From an uncultured Bacteroidales bacterium (GTDB lineage Bacteria > Bacteroidota > Bacteroidia > Bacteroidales > UBA932): DNA of 9,721 nt. Numbering within the stretch: position 1 is the first letter of the stretch; every line of letters begins with the position of its first letter. This document shows, piece by piece, positions 1-8,082 of this stretch. The notes beneath the pieces were generated by a model. It was given only the letters and a program-made list of their open reading frames with translations, was not told where the DNA came from and made no database searches. The stretch is taken from NCBI GenBank assembly GCA_946627685.1, contig CAMOVV010000020.1, positions 1 through 9,721 of the forward strand. Direction: 5' to 3'. The position numbers and the translations under genes are program-made.

Positions 1-1
1 G

Positions 2-1159
2 GTCCCGGCATTCGGCTTTGCCGCCTACAGAATCGGCTTCCGCGACGGGGCAAAGGCTCCGAAGCCGGAAGACGCCGGTGCATACAAGATTGAAAATGAA
101 CTGTATGAGATAACCTTCGATCCGGAGCGCGGAGGCGTGATATCCGGCATTGTCCTTAAAAAAGAAGGAGGCCGGGAACTTGTCAGGGAAAGCGACCTTG
201 CTTTCGGGGAGATGAAAGGATATTTCTATGATGAAAAAGTCTTTCATTCTTCGGCAGACGCTCCTGCGACCCTTGAAAAAGAGGGAGGGGACCTTGTTTC
301 CACGATGAGGGTAAAAGGGACTGTCGGAGGCCATCCGTTCTGCCAGAGAGTGTCGCTGCGAAAAGGGGATCCGATGATTTATTTCGACCTTGAAATCGAC
401 TGGCAGGGGCATCCGGGGATAGGTACTTTCAAGCAGAGCGATGCCGCCGTCAATCCTCACCGGAGTTTCTATGATGAGAAGGGACACCTCAACATTTATT
501 TTCCCACCTCAGCCGACGGAGGGGCCCTTTACAAGAACGCCCCGTTCGATGTGAGCCGGAGCGTCAACGACAGCACCCGCTTTGACGACTGGCATGACAT
601 AAAGCACAATATCATACTCAACTGGGTGTATCTCAGCCGGGAAGACGGCCGTGGAATCGCCTTGTTCTCCGACCATACGACCACGTACGTCAATACTCCG
701 GGCTCTCCCCTGGGCCTTACGTTGCAGTATTCGGGAAACGGCCTGTGGGGAAGGGACTACCTCATCGACGGGCCGACGAAGATGAAATTCGCCGTTCTTC
801 CGTGCAACGGTGGCTGGGATGAGGCGGAGAAGGCTGACAGGCGGTGGAACGAGCCTCTGGTTCCGGCGTTTACAGGAGGAGAAGGGCCTTCCACCGGGTC
901 GTTCATCTCCGTTAATGATTCAGGCTGCGAACTTTCTTCCGCCACGCTTACGGAAGAGGGCATAAGAATCCGCCTCTACAATCCCTGCGGCGGCAAAAAG
1001 GTCAAAGTCCTGCTGGACGGAAGCTTCACCGAGGCGTTTGAGACCGATATGCGGGGCAATGTCCTGCACAAGGCGAAGCTTCGCTCCCGGCACGGGCAGA
1101 AACAGCTGCGCGCCAGGATGGGCCGGCACGCGATCAAGACTTTCCTCCTGAAGAGATAG
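2..1159 (+). CDS. GH38 family alpha-mannosidase, C-terminal part (5' truncated by window edge)
   Basis: The reading frame is open from base 2 to a TAG at 1157-1159, giving about 385 residues. A GTG at 137 is an internal codon: the frame upstream of it encodes continuous family-like sequence (V-P-A-F-G-F-A-A-Y-R, then I-E-N-E-L-Y-E-I-T-F-D-P). GH38 enzymes are retaining alpha-mannosidases with an N-terminal catalytic (beta/alpha) domain and C-terminal beta-sandwich domains. Only the beta-sandwich part is present here. Hallmarks seen are D-P-E-R-G-G-V-I-S-G-I, W-H-D-I-K-H-N-I-I-L-N-W-V-Y-L-S-R-E-D-G, F-S-D-H-T-T-T-Y-V and L-Q-Y-S-G-N-G-L-W-G-R-D-Y. The zinc site and nucleophile cannot be checked because they lie outside the window. 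The likely role is removal of alpha-linked mannose from oligosaccharides. It is the only + strand gene and converges on the minus-strand glycosidase operon with no gap. The family call is secure; linkage specificity and cellular location are unknown. Confidence 0.88.
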   Translation, partial: VPAFGFAAYRIGFRDGAKAPKPEDAGAYKIENELYEITFDPERGGVISGIVLKKEGGRELVRESDLAFGEMKGYFYDEKVFHSSADAPATLEKEGGDLVSTMRVKGTVGGHPFCQRVSLRKGDPMIYFDLEIDWQGHPGIGTFKQSDAAVNPHRSFYDEKGHLNIYFPTSADGGALYKNAPFDVSRSVNDSTRFDDWHDIKHNIILNWVYLSREDGRGIALFSDHTTTYVNTPGSPLGLTLQYSGNGLWGRDYLIDGPTKMKFAVLPCNGGWDEAEKADRRWNEPLVPAFTGGEGPSTGSFISVNDSGCELSSATLTEEGIRIRLYNPCGGKKVKVLLDGSFTEAFETDMRGNVLHKAKLRSRHGQKQLRARMGRHAIKTFLLKR

Positions 1160-1162
1160 CTA
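1157..1162. other. Abutting convergent stop codons (TAGCTA)
   Basis: The GH38 stop TAG (1157-1159, + strand) and the esterase stop TAG (1160-1162, - strand) touch with no spacer and form the palindrome TAGCTA. I see no good hairpin with a T-run at the junction, so each transcript probably runs into the 3' end of the opposite gene before it terminates. Confidence 0.9.
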
Positions 1163-2338
1163 CTGCGGAATATCCAGAATTTCAATGTGTTTTCCGGGGC
1201 CGCTATAGGCCGGATATCCGGGGTCTGAGTCGCGGACAAAAGAAGTCCACTGGTCCAGCATCCTTTCGCTGAGGCGGTAATCTTCCTTGCTGAAGGGTCT
1301 CCAGCAGCGAGGCAGCGTCCCGAACATATACCACAGTTCCGAGCTGTGGAACGCTCCGGGATCATTTTCCCCCTCGTCATCTCCCGGAAGGTTGCGGCTG
1401 AACTCATAGACATAGACCCGCGAGCCGTCCCTTGCGGAAAGGGCGTCGGCGAGTTCAAGCGTACCGCCCCGGCCCAGGATATCGGGGTCCTGCGCGGTAA
1501 ATCCTGCCATTACGGGGATTCCGTCGAAAGCGCCGTCCGCAATCGACTGCAGCAGTATTTCCCCCCGGGTCCCTTCAGGAAGACCGATTCCCATGGGAGA
1601 AACTCCCCCGCCGGATTGGAAGATGGCTCCGGAAACCAGGCTTCGTCCCTCCGGATCGGCAAGGATGTATTTTACGCTTATCGCGCCTGCGCTCTGCCCG
1701 AAAACGGTGACTTTGGAAGGGTCTCCTCCGAAGGCGGAGATATTGTTTTTCACCCATCTGAGGGCGGCTATCTGGTCCTTGAATCCCAAAAGACGGTCAG
1801 GGGAGGGGAATCCGATTTCGCCGAGCCTGTAGGCTATTGTGACAAGGATGACGTCTCTTTCGGCCCAGGCGGCCCCGTCCATCTCCTTCTCGTAACTGTA
1901 TCCGTGGTCCAGGGAGCCGCCATGTATCCACACCGCCACCGGAAGGTCCCTGCGGCCCTTTTTCAAGGCCGATGCCGGCGTCCAGACGTTGAGGTAAAGG
2001 CAGTCCTCGCTGAACTCGGGGTCGCCGTCGGAGTAAAATTCCCGATAGTAAAGGGCGGCCTCATGTGGGAAGGGAGCCTGGATTGCGGCGGGAGCGAACT
2101 CTTTGCAGTCAAGGACGCCTTTCCACGGTATAGCCGGAGAGGGGTCCTGTCCCCGAAGCTCGCCGACAGGGGGAGCCGCGAAGGGAACACCCTTGAACAC
2201 CAGTACCTTACCTTCCCTGACACCCTCGATGTCTCCGCCTTCCACCTTGACCACCGGAGAGGAGTTATAATTCATGCACGATGAAGCGATGAGCAGAAGG
2301 AGCGCCTTCGCCAGGGATAAACAGTTCTTTGCAGGCAT
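1160..2338 (-). CDS. Short type-B carboxylesterase (COesterase, alpha/beta hydrolase), probable lipoprotein
   Basis: The product is 392 residues and probably removes an acyl or aryl ester from a glycan or small ester. The start at 2338 was chosen because it gives a lipoprotein signal (M-P-A-K-N-C, hydrophobic A-L-L-L-L-I, then A-S-S-C with Cys21) and lies 17 bp after the GH92 stop. Longer in-frame starts, up to 2461, would overlap GH92. Visible family features: the conserved Cys pair (Cys78 and Cys113 in S-E-D-C-L-Y-L-N-V-W), the oxyanion motif H-G-G-S (139-142), the nucleophile elbow G-Q-S-A-G (Ser216), and the catalytic His region F-H-S-S-E-L-W-Y-M-F-G (His331). Two things are odd. The protein is much shorter than the usual roughly 500 residues, with the stretch between Q-S-G-G-G (241-245) and G-I-P-V-M-A-G-F (273-280) strongly shortened. 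The catalytic acid, normally Glu in a D-E-G motif, appears to be Asp284 in A-Q-D-P-D. It is the last gene of the operon. The natural ester is not predictable; acetyl, feruloyl and others are possible. Confidence 0.85.
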   Translation of the reverse strand: MPAKNCLSLAKALLLLIASSCMNYNSSPVVKVEGGDIEGVREGKVLVFKGVPFAAPPVGELRGQDPSPAIPWKGVLDCKEFAPAAIQAPFPHEAALYYREFYSDGDPEFSEDCLYLNVWTPASALKKGRRDLPVAVWIHGGSLDHGYSYEKEMDGAAWAERDVILVTIAYRLGEIGFPSPDRLLGFKDQIAALRWVKNNISAFGGDPSKVTVFGQSAGAISVKYILADPEGRSLVSGAIFQSGGGVSPMGIGLPEGTRGEILLQSIADGAFDGIPVMAGFTAQDPDILGRGGTLELADALSARDGSRVYVYEFSRNLPGDDEGENDPGAFHSSELWYMFGTLPRCWRPFSKEDYRLSERMLDQWTSFVRDSDPGYPAYSGPGKHIEILDIPQ

Positions 2339-2355
2339 ACGGAAATAATGAAAAA

Positions 2356-4506
2356 TCAATGATATGAAGGGGGCAGTTCGGCGGTTCCCCATGAGGAGGG
2401 CTTGGAAGACGTCTTGAACTCTATGGTTCCTCCTTCCGAGAGCGGTTCCCACGGAATCCATGACACGCCGCAGTCTTCGCCGTTCACTTTCAATCCCGTG
2501 ATATAGCGTCCCGAGCCTTTTCGGAGAATGGTTATGTCGCCATCCTGCCTGTGCAGCACGACCTTCGGGAAGGCTGGAGTGTTCACGGTGAAGCCGCCGA
2601 TGGCCGGTATCATGGGATACAGGCCCAGCGAGGCGAATACATACCAGGCGGAAAGGACTCCCATGTCGTCATTGCCGGGAACGCCTTTCGGAGTGTTGTT
2701 ATACTGCGTTTTCCTCAGCAGTTCAACGGTGTCTGAAGCCTTGTCCGGCCGTCCGACCCAGTTGTAGCACCAGGGAATGTGCATTGACGGCTCGTTGGAG
2801 AGGGTGTATTTCATGCCCGTGGCGTCGTCGAGGAAGCCGTCGAAAAGCTCGTCCAGCCTGTTCTCGGCGGCTTTCGCCCCTCCGATGGCTTCAATGAGGC
2901 CTCCGATGTCGTAGGGCACCATCCAGAAATACTTTGTATGCGTGGATTCAGCCCATCCCCTGTAAAGGTCCGCCCAGTTGCCGTCCCTGTCCCTTGACTG
3001 TATCCAGAGGTTCTCGGGATTGAGAAGGTTGCGCCAGGACTTTGCCCGGTTCAGGTATTCGGTCGGACTCCAGGGGTCGCCCAGGGCCAGAAGGGCGAAT
3101 TCTCCTATGGCAAAATCGGAGGAAATCATCTCCAGATGGAGCGAGGCCTCGGGGTACCACCCCTTTTCCAGGAATTGCCCCAGGCCAGGCCTGACCTCCA
3201 CGCTCTGGCACTTGAGACCGGGAATAGTCGCATTTCTGCGCATTATCCTGAACATGGCGTTAGGGTCATATCCGCGCGCTCCGAAGGCCCATGCGTCGGC
3301 TATCAGGATGGGGGAGGGGTCGCCTTGCATGATGCCGGTCTCGACATTTGCAAACACCCACCTGGGGAAGGCTTCTCCGGCCTGGACGGCGAAATCGTAA
3401 TGCGACTGCACGATGTCCGATGCAAGGGAAGGGAAAAGGATGGACAGCAGCTGGATCTGGTTGCGGTAGGAGTCCCAGTTGCTGAAATTGGTATATTGCG
3501 TGGTGCGCGTCCTGTGTATCTTGCCGTCGGCCCCGATGTATTCACCGTTCACATCGCTGAAGATGTTGGGGTGTATCATCGTGTGGTAGAGCTGGGTGTA
3601 GAAGATGGTCTTTTCTTCACCCTGGAGGGAGGGAACCTCCACTTTGGAAAGGATATCGTTCCAGGAGGCCTCGGCTTCGGCACTTATCGCGTCGAAATCC
3701 CAGCCGGGATTCTCCGAGCGGAGGTTTTCCCAGGCGTTTTCGACCGAAACGTAAGACAGGGCCACCTTATACCGGACGGTGCGGGATTTGGAAAGGTCGA
3801 AGGTATAATACATTCCGCTGCAATTGCCGCTGGCAAAGGAGGAACCCTCGTTGAGGCGGTCATCCTTCCATGTGCCGGTGCCTGTCGCTTCGCAGTCGAA
3901 CTCGCCTACAACATACACCGAGTAGGGGACGTCCTGTATGCAGAACCAGCCTCCCTTCGCAAATCCTTCAAAAGAGGAAGAATTTTTCACGGAAGCCGCA
4001 GCTTCGGTAACATAGGTCGAAGCGGAGATGCCGCTGCCGACGAGAATCGTTCCCTCCGTGGCTCCTTCCGGAAATTCGAAAACGGCTGTTCCGGTGCGGT
4101 CCGTTACGGTGAGGGAAGCCTTTATATCGTTGTCAACCAGACATTCATAATATCCTGCATGAGCTTTTTCCGCCCGAATGGGCACCCTCCTGTTGAACAT
4201 ACGCTCGGGCGAAATGGTGACCCCTCCCTTTATCGGCATTACGGGGAAATTACCGTAATTGCTCGCCCCTGTCCCGCTCAACATATTGATTACAAACCCT
4301 GTAGGCTCGAAAGGATTGGGAGTGAACTGCGCCATGCCGAAGGGTTTGACCGCGCCGGCGAAAACATTTCCTCCCCCCTTCGTTCCGACGAAGGGATTGA
4401 CGCAGGATGCCAGGTCGTCAGGAGCCTGGGCTGCGGAAGCCGCTATACCGGAGCCCGCGAGGGCGACAGCCGTCGCCAGTGTAAGTATCAGATTGCGTTT
4501 GAACAT
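2356..4506 (-). CDS. GH92 family alpha-mannosidase, secreted
   Basis: The 716-residue protein covers a full-length GH92, a family of Ca-dependent inverting exo-alpha-mannosidases, many of which act on alpha-1,2 linkages. A type I signal peptide is visible (M-F-K-R-N, hydrophobic core, A-S-A-A-Q-A around 23-28), so it is probably periplasmic. The N-terminal beta-sandwich starts with V-N-P-F-V-G-T-K-G-G-G-N (36-47) and K-P-F-G-M-A-Q-F-T-P (54-63), typical of the family. The (alpha/alpha)6 part contains N-W-D-S-Y-R (343-348), S-N-E-P-S-M-H-I-P-W (570-579; Glu572 matches the family's general acid) and G-N-D-D-M-G-V-L-S-A-W-Y-V-F (611-624; the acidic pair belongs to the catalytic base and metal region). 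It lies 25 bp downstream of GH3 and 17 bp upstream of the esterase, so it is probably cotranscribed. No Shine-Dalgarno sequence is visible; an A/T-rich leader precedes the ATG. The exact linkage (alpha-1,2, 1,3, 1,4 or 1,6) cannot be read from the sequence. Confidence 0.95.
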   Translation of the reverse strand: MFKRNLILTLATAVALAGSGIAASAAQAPDDLASCVNPFVGTKGGGNVFAGAVKPFGMAQFTPNPFEPTGFVINMLSGTGASNYGNFPVMPIKGGVTISPERMFNRRVPIRAEKAHAGYYECLVDNDIKASLTVTDRTGTAVFEFPEGATEGTILVGSGISASTYVTEAAASVKNSSSFEGFAKGGWFCIQDVPYSVYVVGEFDCEATGTGTWKDDRLNEGSSFASGNCSGMYYTFDLSKSRTVRYKVALSYVSVENAWENLRSENPGWDFDAISAEAEASWNDILSKVEVPSLQGEEKTIFYTQLYHTMIHPNIFSDVNGEYIGADGKIHRTRTTQYTNFSNWDSYRNQIQLLSILFPSLASDIVQSHYDFAVQAGEAFPRWVFANVETGIMQGDPSPILIADAWAFGARGYDPNAMFRIMRRNATIPGLKCQSVEVRPGLGQFLEKGWYPEASLHLEMISSDFAIGEFALLALGDPWSPTEYLNRAKSWRNLLNPENLWIQSRDRDGNWADLYRGWAESTHTKYFWMVPYDIGGLIEAIGGAKAAENRLDELFDGFLDDATGMKYTLSNEPSMHIPWCYNWVGRPDKASDTVELLRKTQYNNTPKGVPGNDDMGVLSAWYVFASLGLYPMIPAIGGFTVNTPAFPKVVLHRQDGDITILRKGSGRYITGLKVNGEDCGVSWIPWEPLSEGGTIEFKTSSKPSSWGTAELPPSYH

Positions 4507-4531
4507 CTAAACTCGTTGGATTTATGAATTT

Positions 4532-6691
4532 TCAGCCTTTGAAACGGTATCTTGCGCCAAGGGTTTCCGAAGAGCTGCCCCCTGCCATGAGCTCATACTC
4601 ACCTGCAAGGGGTACCATGTCCCCGGCTTTTTCAGACCACCAGAGGAAGGTTTCCGGCGTAAGGTCAAAACGGACCCTCGTCTTCTTTCCGGCCTTGACG
4701 TTGACCCGTTTGAAGCCTCTCAATGTCTTGGAAGGCCCCTGAGTGTCATCCGCCTTCCGTACATACATCTGGACGATTTCCTCGGCGTCGCGGCTGCCGG
4801 TATTACGCAGCTTCACGATGAGACGGCCGCGGCGCACCTTGACTTTCAGGTATTTGAACTGCGTGTAGCTGAGCCCGTATCCGAAGGGGAACAGGGACTC
4901 GCCGGAGAAGAACCTGTAGGTGCGGCCCTTCATGTCGTAACTGCGGAAATCCGGTAGCTGGTCCACGCTCTTATAGAAGGTGACGGGCAGTTTTCCCGAC
5001 GGGCTCGCCTGTCCGAACAGGATGTCGCAGATGGCGTTTCCACCCTCCTGGCCGGGATACCAGGCCTGGAGAATGGCCTCGCAGGTTTCCGTTTCAGGGC
5101 AGAGGCCCATCGCCGAGCCGGAGAAATTCACCAGAATGACCTTCTTGCCCGCGTCGTGAAGCATTTTAAGGAGAGAACGCTGGACCTGGGGCAGTTCAAT
5201 GTCGGTGCGGTCTCCGCCTTTGAACCCGGGAATGTCGATTTCCTGCTCCTCGGCCTCCAGGCAATATGATATTCCTCCTGCGAAAATGACCGTATCTATG
5301 CCTTCAAGGCGTTTTAGAATCTCGCCGTCATCCATGCGGGGGGCGAAAACGGATTCTTCTTTCCACTCGGCAGGACGGAAACTGCTGTCCATCAGGCCGC
5401 AGGCATTGAAACAGACCAGATCCGGCCGAATCTTTTTCATTGCCTCCTTCAGGCTCAGGGCCTTCTGCGGCTCACCGGCATAGTTCCCGAGCAACATTCT
5501 TGCATCGTCGCAGTTGGGGCCTATCAGGGCTATCCTGCTTTCCTTTCCGAGAGGAAGGATGCCGCCTTTGTTCTGCAGGAGGACAAGGCTTTCGCGGGCC
5601 ATCCTGCGGGCCAGGGCGAGATGCTTTTCACATTCGACAAGGGAGTCGGGGAGGTCTTCCCACGGGTCTATGTCGTCAAATTCTCCGAGACGGATGCGTG
5701 CCGTTATCAGCCGTTCAAGGTTGCGGTCAAGGTCCTTTTCATCGAGAAGGCCCCTCTGCACGGCTTCGGGAATCGCATGATAGGCGTCCCCGCACTCGGT
5801 ATCCACCCCCGCTTTTATGGCCATCGCAACGGCTGTGGCCTGGTCGGGGGCGTATCCGTGCTTGCCCGGCTCATAGAAATCCCTGAGAGCCCAGCAGTCA
5901 GACGTTATGAGCCCTTTGAATCCCCATTCCCCTCTCAGCAGGGTGTCGATGAGGTAGGGACTGGCTCCGCAGGGTATGCCGCGGAAACGGTTGTAGGCCG
6001 TCATAACCTCCTGCACTCCGGCCTTGGTTACAAGTTCCTTGAATGCAGGAAGATACGTCTCTTTCAGGTCCCTGTCGGACACGTTGACATCGATGCTGTG
6101 CCTTTCGTATTCCGGTCCGGAATGAACGGCGAAATGCTTCGCGCAGGCATGGGCCTTCAGCACGGGAGCGTCAGGGTCTCCTTGAAGTCCGCTTACGACG
6201 GCCATTCCCATCCGTCCGGTAAGGAAGGGGTCTTCGCCGTAGGTCTCCATGCCGCGTCCCCAGCGGGGATCACGGAAGATGTTGATGTTCGGTGTCCAAA
6301 AAGTGATGCCCTGGGCAACTTTTATCTCCCCTTCCTGCCGTGCCTGGCGGAATTTGACCCTTCCCTCGTCGCTTATCGCCATAAACACTTCATGCACAAG
6401 CGATTCGTCGAAGGAAGCGGCCATCCCCACGGGCTCCGGAAAACTGGTGGCCTTGCCATTGAATCCGATTCCGTGCAGGGCCTCGCTCCACCAGTTGTAT
6501 TCCTTTATTCCCAGCCTCTCTACGGCCTGCGAGTTATTTGTAGCGAGAGATGCCTTCTCTTCCAGTGTCAACCTCGACACCAGGTCCCTGGCACGGACCT
6601 CGGGAGACAGGCTCCGGTCCAGGAAGGTCTGTGCTCCTGCAGACAGTGCAGCAGAGAATGTTACGACGAGGACGACGAAGGCTTTCCTCAT
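4532..6691 (-). CDS. GH3 family beta-glycosidase (beta-xylosidase/beta-glucosidase type), secreted
   Basis: The product is 719 residues, a complete three-part GH3. A type I signal peptide (M-R-K-A-F to A-G-A, Gln21 probably the first mature residue) suggests periplasmic location. The first domain contains W-W-S-E-A-L-H-G (67-74), R-D-P-R-W-G-R-G-M-E-T-Y-G-E-D-P (140-155), K-H-F-A-V-H-S-G-P-E (185-194) and the nucleophile Asp265 in L-I-T-S-D-C-W-A. The second domain holds G-G-I-S-Y-C-L-E-A-E-E (472-482), where the acid/base Glu of this subgroup sits, followed by G-G-D-R-T-D-I-E-L-P. A fibronectin-III-like domain follows F-G-Y-G-L-S-Y (603-609) to about residue 715. S-G-P-E with E-T-Y-L-P-A-F is typical of the xylosidase-like branch, so beta-D-xyloside, alpha-L-arabinofuranoside or beta-glucoside trimming is plausible; the substrate is not certain. 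The start is only 2 bp after the stop of the propeller gene upstream, which suggests translational coupling. Confidence 0.93.
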   Translation of the reverse strand: MRKAFVVLVVTFSAALSAGAQTFLDRSLSPEVRARDLVSRLTLEEKASLATNNSQAVERLGIKEYNWWSEALHGIGFNGKATSFPEPVGMAASFDESLVHEVFMAISDEGRVKFRQARQEGEIKVAQGITFWTPNINIFRDPRWGRGMETYGEDPFLTGRMGMAVVSGLQGDPDAPVLKAHACAKHFAVHSGPEYERHSIDVNVSDRDLKETYLPAFKELVTKAGVQEVMTAYNRFRGIPCGASPYLIDTLLRGEWGFKGLITSDCWALRDFYEPGKHGYAPDQATAVAMAIKAGVDTECGDAYHAIPEAVQRGLLDEKDLDRNLERLITARIRLGEFDDIDPWEDLPDSLVECEKHLALARRMARESLVLLQNKGGILPLGKESRIALIGPNCDDARMLLGNYAGEPQKALSLKEAMKKIRPDLVCFNACGLMDSSFRPAEWKEESVFAPRMDDGEILKRLEGIDTVIFAGGISYCLEAEEQEIDIPGFKGGDRTDIELPQVQRSLLKMLHDAGKKVILVNFSGSAMGLCPETETCEAILQAWYPGQEGGNAICDILFGQASPSGKLPVTFYKSVDQLPDFRSYDMKGRTYRFFSGESLFPFGYGLSYTQFKYLKVKVRRGRLIVKLRNTGSRDAEEIVQMYVRKADDTQGPSKTLRGFKRVNVKAGKKTRVRFDLTPETFLWWSEKAGDMVPLAGEYELMAGGSSSETLGARYRFKG

Positions 6692-6693
6692 AA

Positions 6694-8073
6694 TCAGTTG
6701 AGGATGTCGTCAATATCCACCCAGAAAAATCTCGGGCGGTAGGTGGTCACATCCCTGGCCTGCTGGTCTCCGTCGCTGGTGTTCATGCAGTAGGAAACCA
6801 GGATCATCCCGTCCTTTTCGAACTGGGGATGGGCCATGGCGTTGTAGGACATCAGGTTGGGATCGGAGAATGCGGGTATAGTGTAAATGACCTTCTTATG
6901 CCCCCAGGGGCCCAGCGGGCTGCTCGACGTGAAGGTGTATATCTTCTCTTCCCAGAGTTTCTTGCTCTTCGTCAGGAGGACATATTTGTCTTTGAGCTTG
7001 AAGACATTGAACTGTGAGGACACGGAAACGCTGGAGAGTCCGGAAAGACCGACGGCGGCCGAGGAGTCCTTGACCCATGAACTGCCGTTCCAGTATTCCC
7101 ACACGCCGAACAGGCCGGCCTCGGTGGTCCTTGCGCAGTAAACTTCCGTCTTGGCGTCCAGGTCGTTGGTAATGTCCACCTGGGCGTAAATGTAGATATA
7201 GTCGCCGTCATTGAGGGCTGCCGCCCCATAGTGGATTGCCTTGTCGGAGCGGAACTGTATGGGCGAATCTTTTTCAAGCTTGAAGTCCGGTAGGCTGTAC
7301 TTCAGCAGGTTGGAGTTCTCATACCTGAATCCCCACATTCCTTCTCCCCCCAGATACATAAGCGACTGGAACACATAGAGGCTGTTCCCAACGACGAATC
7401 CGTGCCCGGGCCAGTACCATTTGTCTTCATAGTAGTGGCCGGGAGGAACGGCGGCCGAAGAATTGGTTCCGGGGCCGTTGAAATCGTAAATCGGGGTCGG
7501 TTTCCTCGTCTTGGGGTCGAAGACGATGTAGGTGTTGCGGTACATGTGGGCGGAGGTGGGGCGGCTTACTCCGCTGACCGGACAGATGAACGAATCTCCC
7601 ATCAGGAAGATGCTCCTTCCGTCCGGCAGCTCGATGGAATAGACACCGTCGCCGGCGCAGACGCTGGAACCGTCATCCGGCATCAGGTCGCGGAGGAAAG
7701 AGGCGTCGAGACCGTCTATGTTGAGGAAGAGCGTCTGCGTGGCCAGGGCCTCGCTTCCCTTCATCAGTGAAATCTCGCATTTGACGGGGGTGTTGTAGGC
7801 GCTGACGTGGGTCAGGACACATTCCGACTCGCCGCTTCCGACAGTCCGCTCTATTCCGAGGTCTTTGATTCGAATCCTGTAGTTGTCAAAGCTGATGTCT
7901 CCCGTACGGGACCAGCTCAAACGTACGGTGTCCGCATTTGAGGTGACATTTATCGAGAGGGGATCGGCATCGACGTTCAGGAAGGGATTTTCCCTGACCG
8001 GTTCGGTCTTTGATCCGCTGCAGGAGAATGCCGCTACTGCCAGGACCGTTAAAAACAAGAATCGTTTCATCAT
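6694..8073 (-). CDS. Lipoprotein with Ig-like domain and DUF5005/DUF4185-like beta-propeller, function unknown
   Basis: The 459-residue protein starts M-M-K-R-F with a hydrophobic stretch ending A-F-S-C (Cys18), a plausible lipoprotein signal; translation could start at either Met. Residues about 35-118 look like a fibronectin-III or Ig-like strand-rich domain (V-R-L-S-W-S-R-T-G, N-Y-R-I-R-I-K). From about 125 to the end the pattern resembles DUF5005 or DUF4185 propellers: G-D-G-V-Y-S-I-E-L-P-D-G (141-152) followed by F-L-M-G-D-S-F (156-162), W-P-G-H-G (221-225), H-Y-G-A-A (281-285), D-Y-I-Y-I-Y-A (291-297), L-G-P-W-G (387-391) and A-M-A-H-P-Q-F (412-418). Related propeller folds include glycosidases of the GH43 kind, and I recall DUF4185 members being assigned as endo-D-arabinanases (GH183). 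The family match is from memory and not searched. Its position between GH43 and GH3 suggests a glycan-active or glycan-binding protein. A 13-bp hairpin lies 9 nt before its start codon. Confidence 0.7.
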   Translation of the reverse strand: MMKRFLFLTVLAVAAFSCSGSKTEPVRENPFLNVDADPLSINVTSNADTVRLSWSRTGDISFDNYRIRIKDLGIERTVGSGESECVLTHVSAYNTPVKCEISLMKGSEALATQTLFLNIDGLDASFLRDLMPDDGSSVCAGDGVYSIELPDGRSIFLMGDSFICPVSGVSRPTSAHMYRNTYIVFDPKTRKPTPIYDFNGPGTNSSAAVPPGHYYEDKWYWPGHGFVVGNSLYVFQSLMYLGGEGMWGFRYENSNLLKYSLPDFKLEKDSPIQFRSDKAIHYGAAALNDGDYIYIYAQVDITNDLDAKTEVYCARTTEAGLFGVWEYWNGSSWVKDSSAAVGLSGLSSVSVSSQFNVFKLKDKYVLLTKSKKLWEEKIYTFTSSSPLGPWGHKKVIYTIPAFSDPNLMSYNAMAHPQFEKDGMILVSYCMNTSDGDQQARDVTTYRPRFFWVDIDDILN

Positions 8074-8082
8074 AAATGTAAG

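Noticed and set aside
137..139. GTG as the start codon of the left-edge + strand gene
   Set aside because: The frame continues upstream to base 2 with GH38-like sequence, so the gene is cut by the window edge and the GTG is internal.
1073..1084. A 12-bp perfect palindrome GCGAAGCTTCGC inside the GH38 coding region
   Set aside because: It has no loop and no T-run, lies in coding sequence about 75 bp before the stop, and can be explained by codon choice; I would not call it a terminator or operator.
1346..2284. A 312-codon open frame on the + strand antisense to the esterase
   Set aside because: The minus strand has the esterase with clear Ser and His motifs; the antisense translation shows no domain.
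2339..2461. Upstream in-frame starts for the esterase (up to 2461)
   Set aside because: They would overlap the end of GH92 by up to about 100 bp and bury the lipoprotein signal that begins at 2338.
3136..4527. A 463-codon open frame on the + strand antisense to the GH92 gene
   Set aside because: The opposite strand encodes a full-length GH92 with its catalytic motifs. The antisense product has no recognisable domain or signal peptide, and long antisense frames are expected from GC-rich codon use.
5621..6742. A 373-codon open frame on the + strand antisense to GH3
   Set aside because: It is a shadow of the GH3 gene: no family motif, and it runs across the GH3/propeller boundary.
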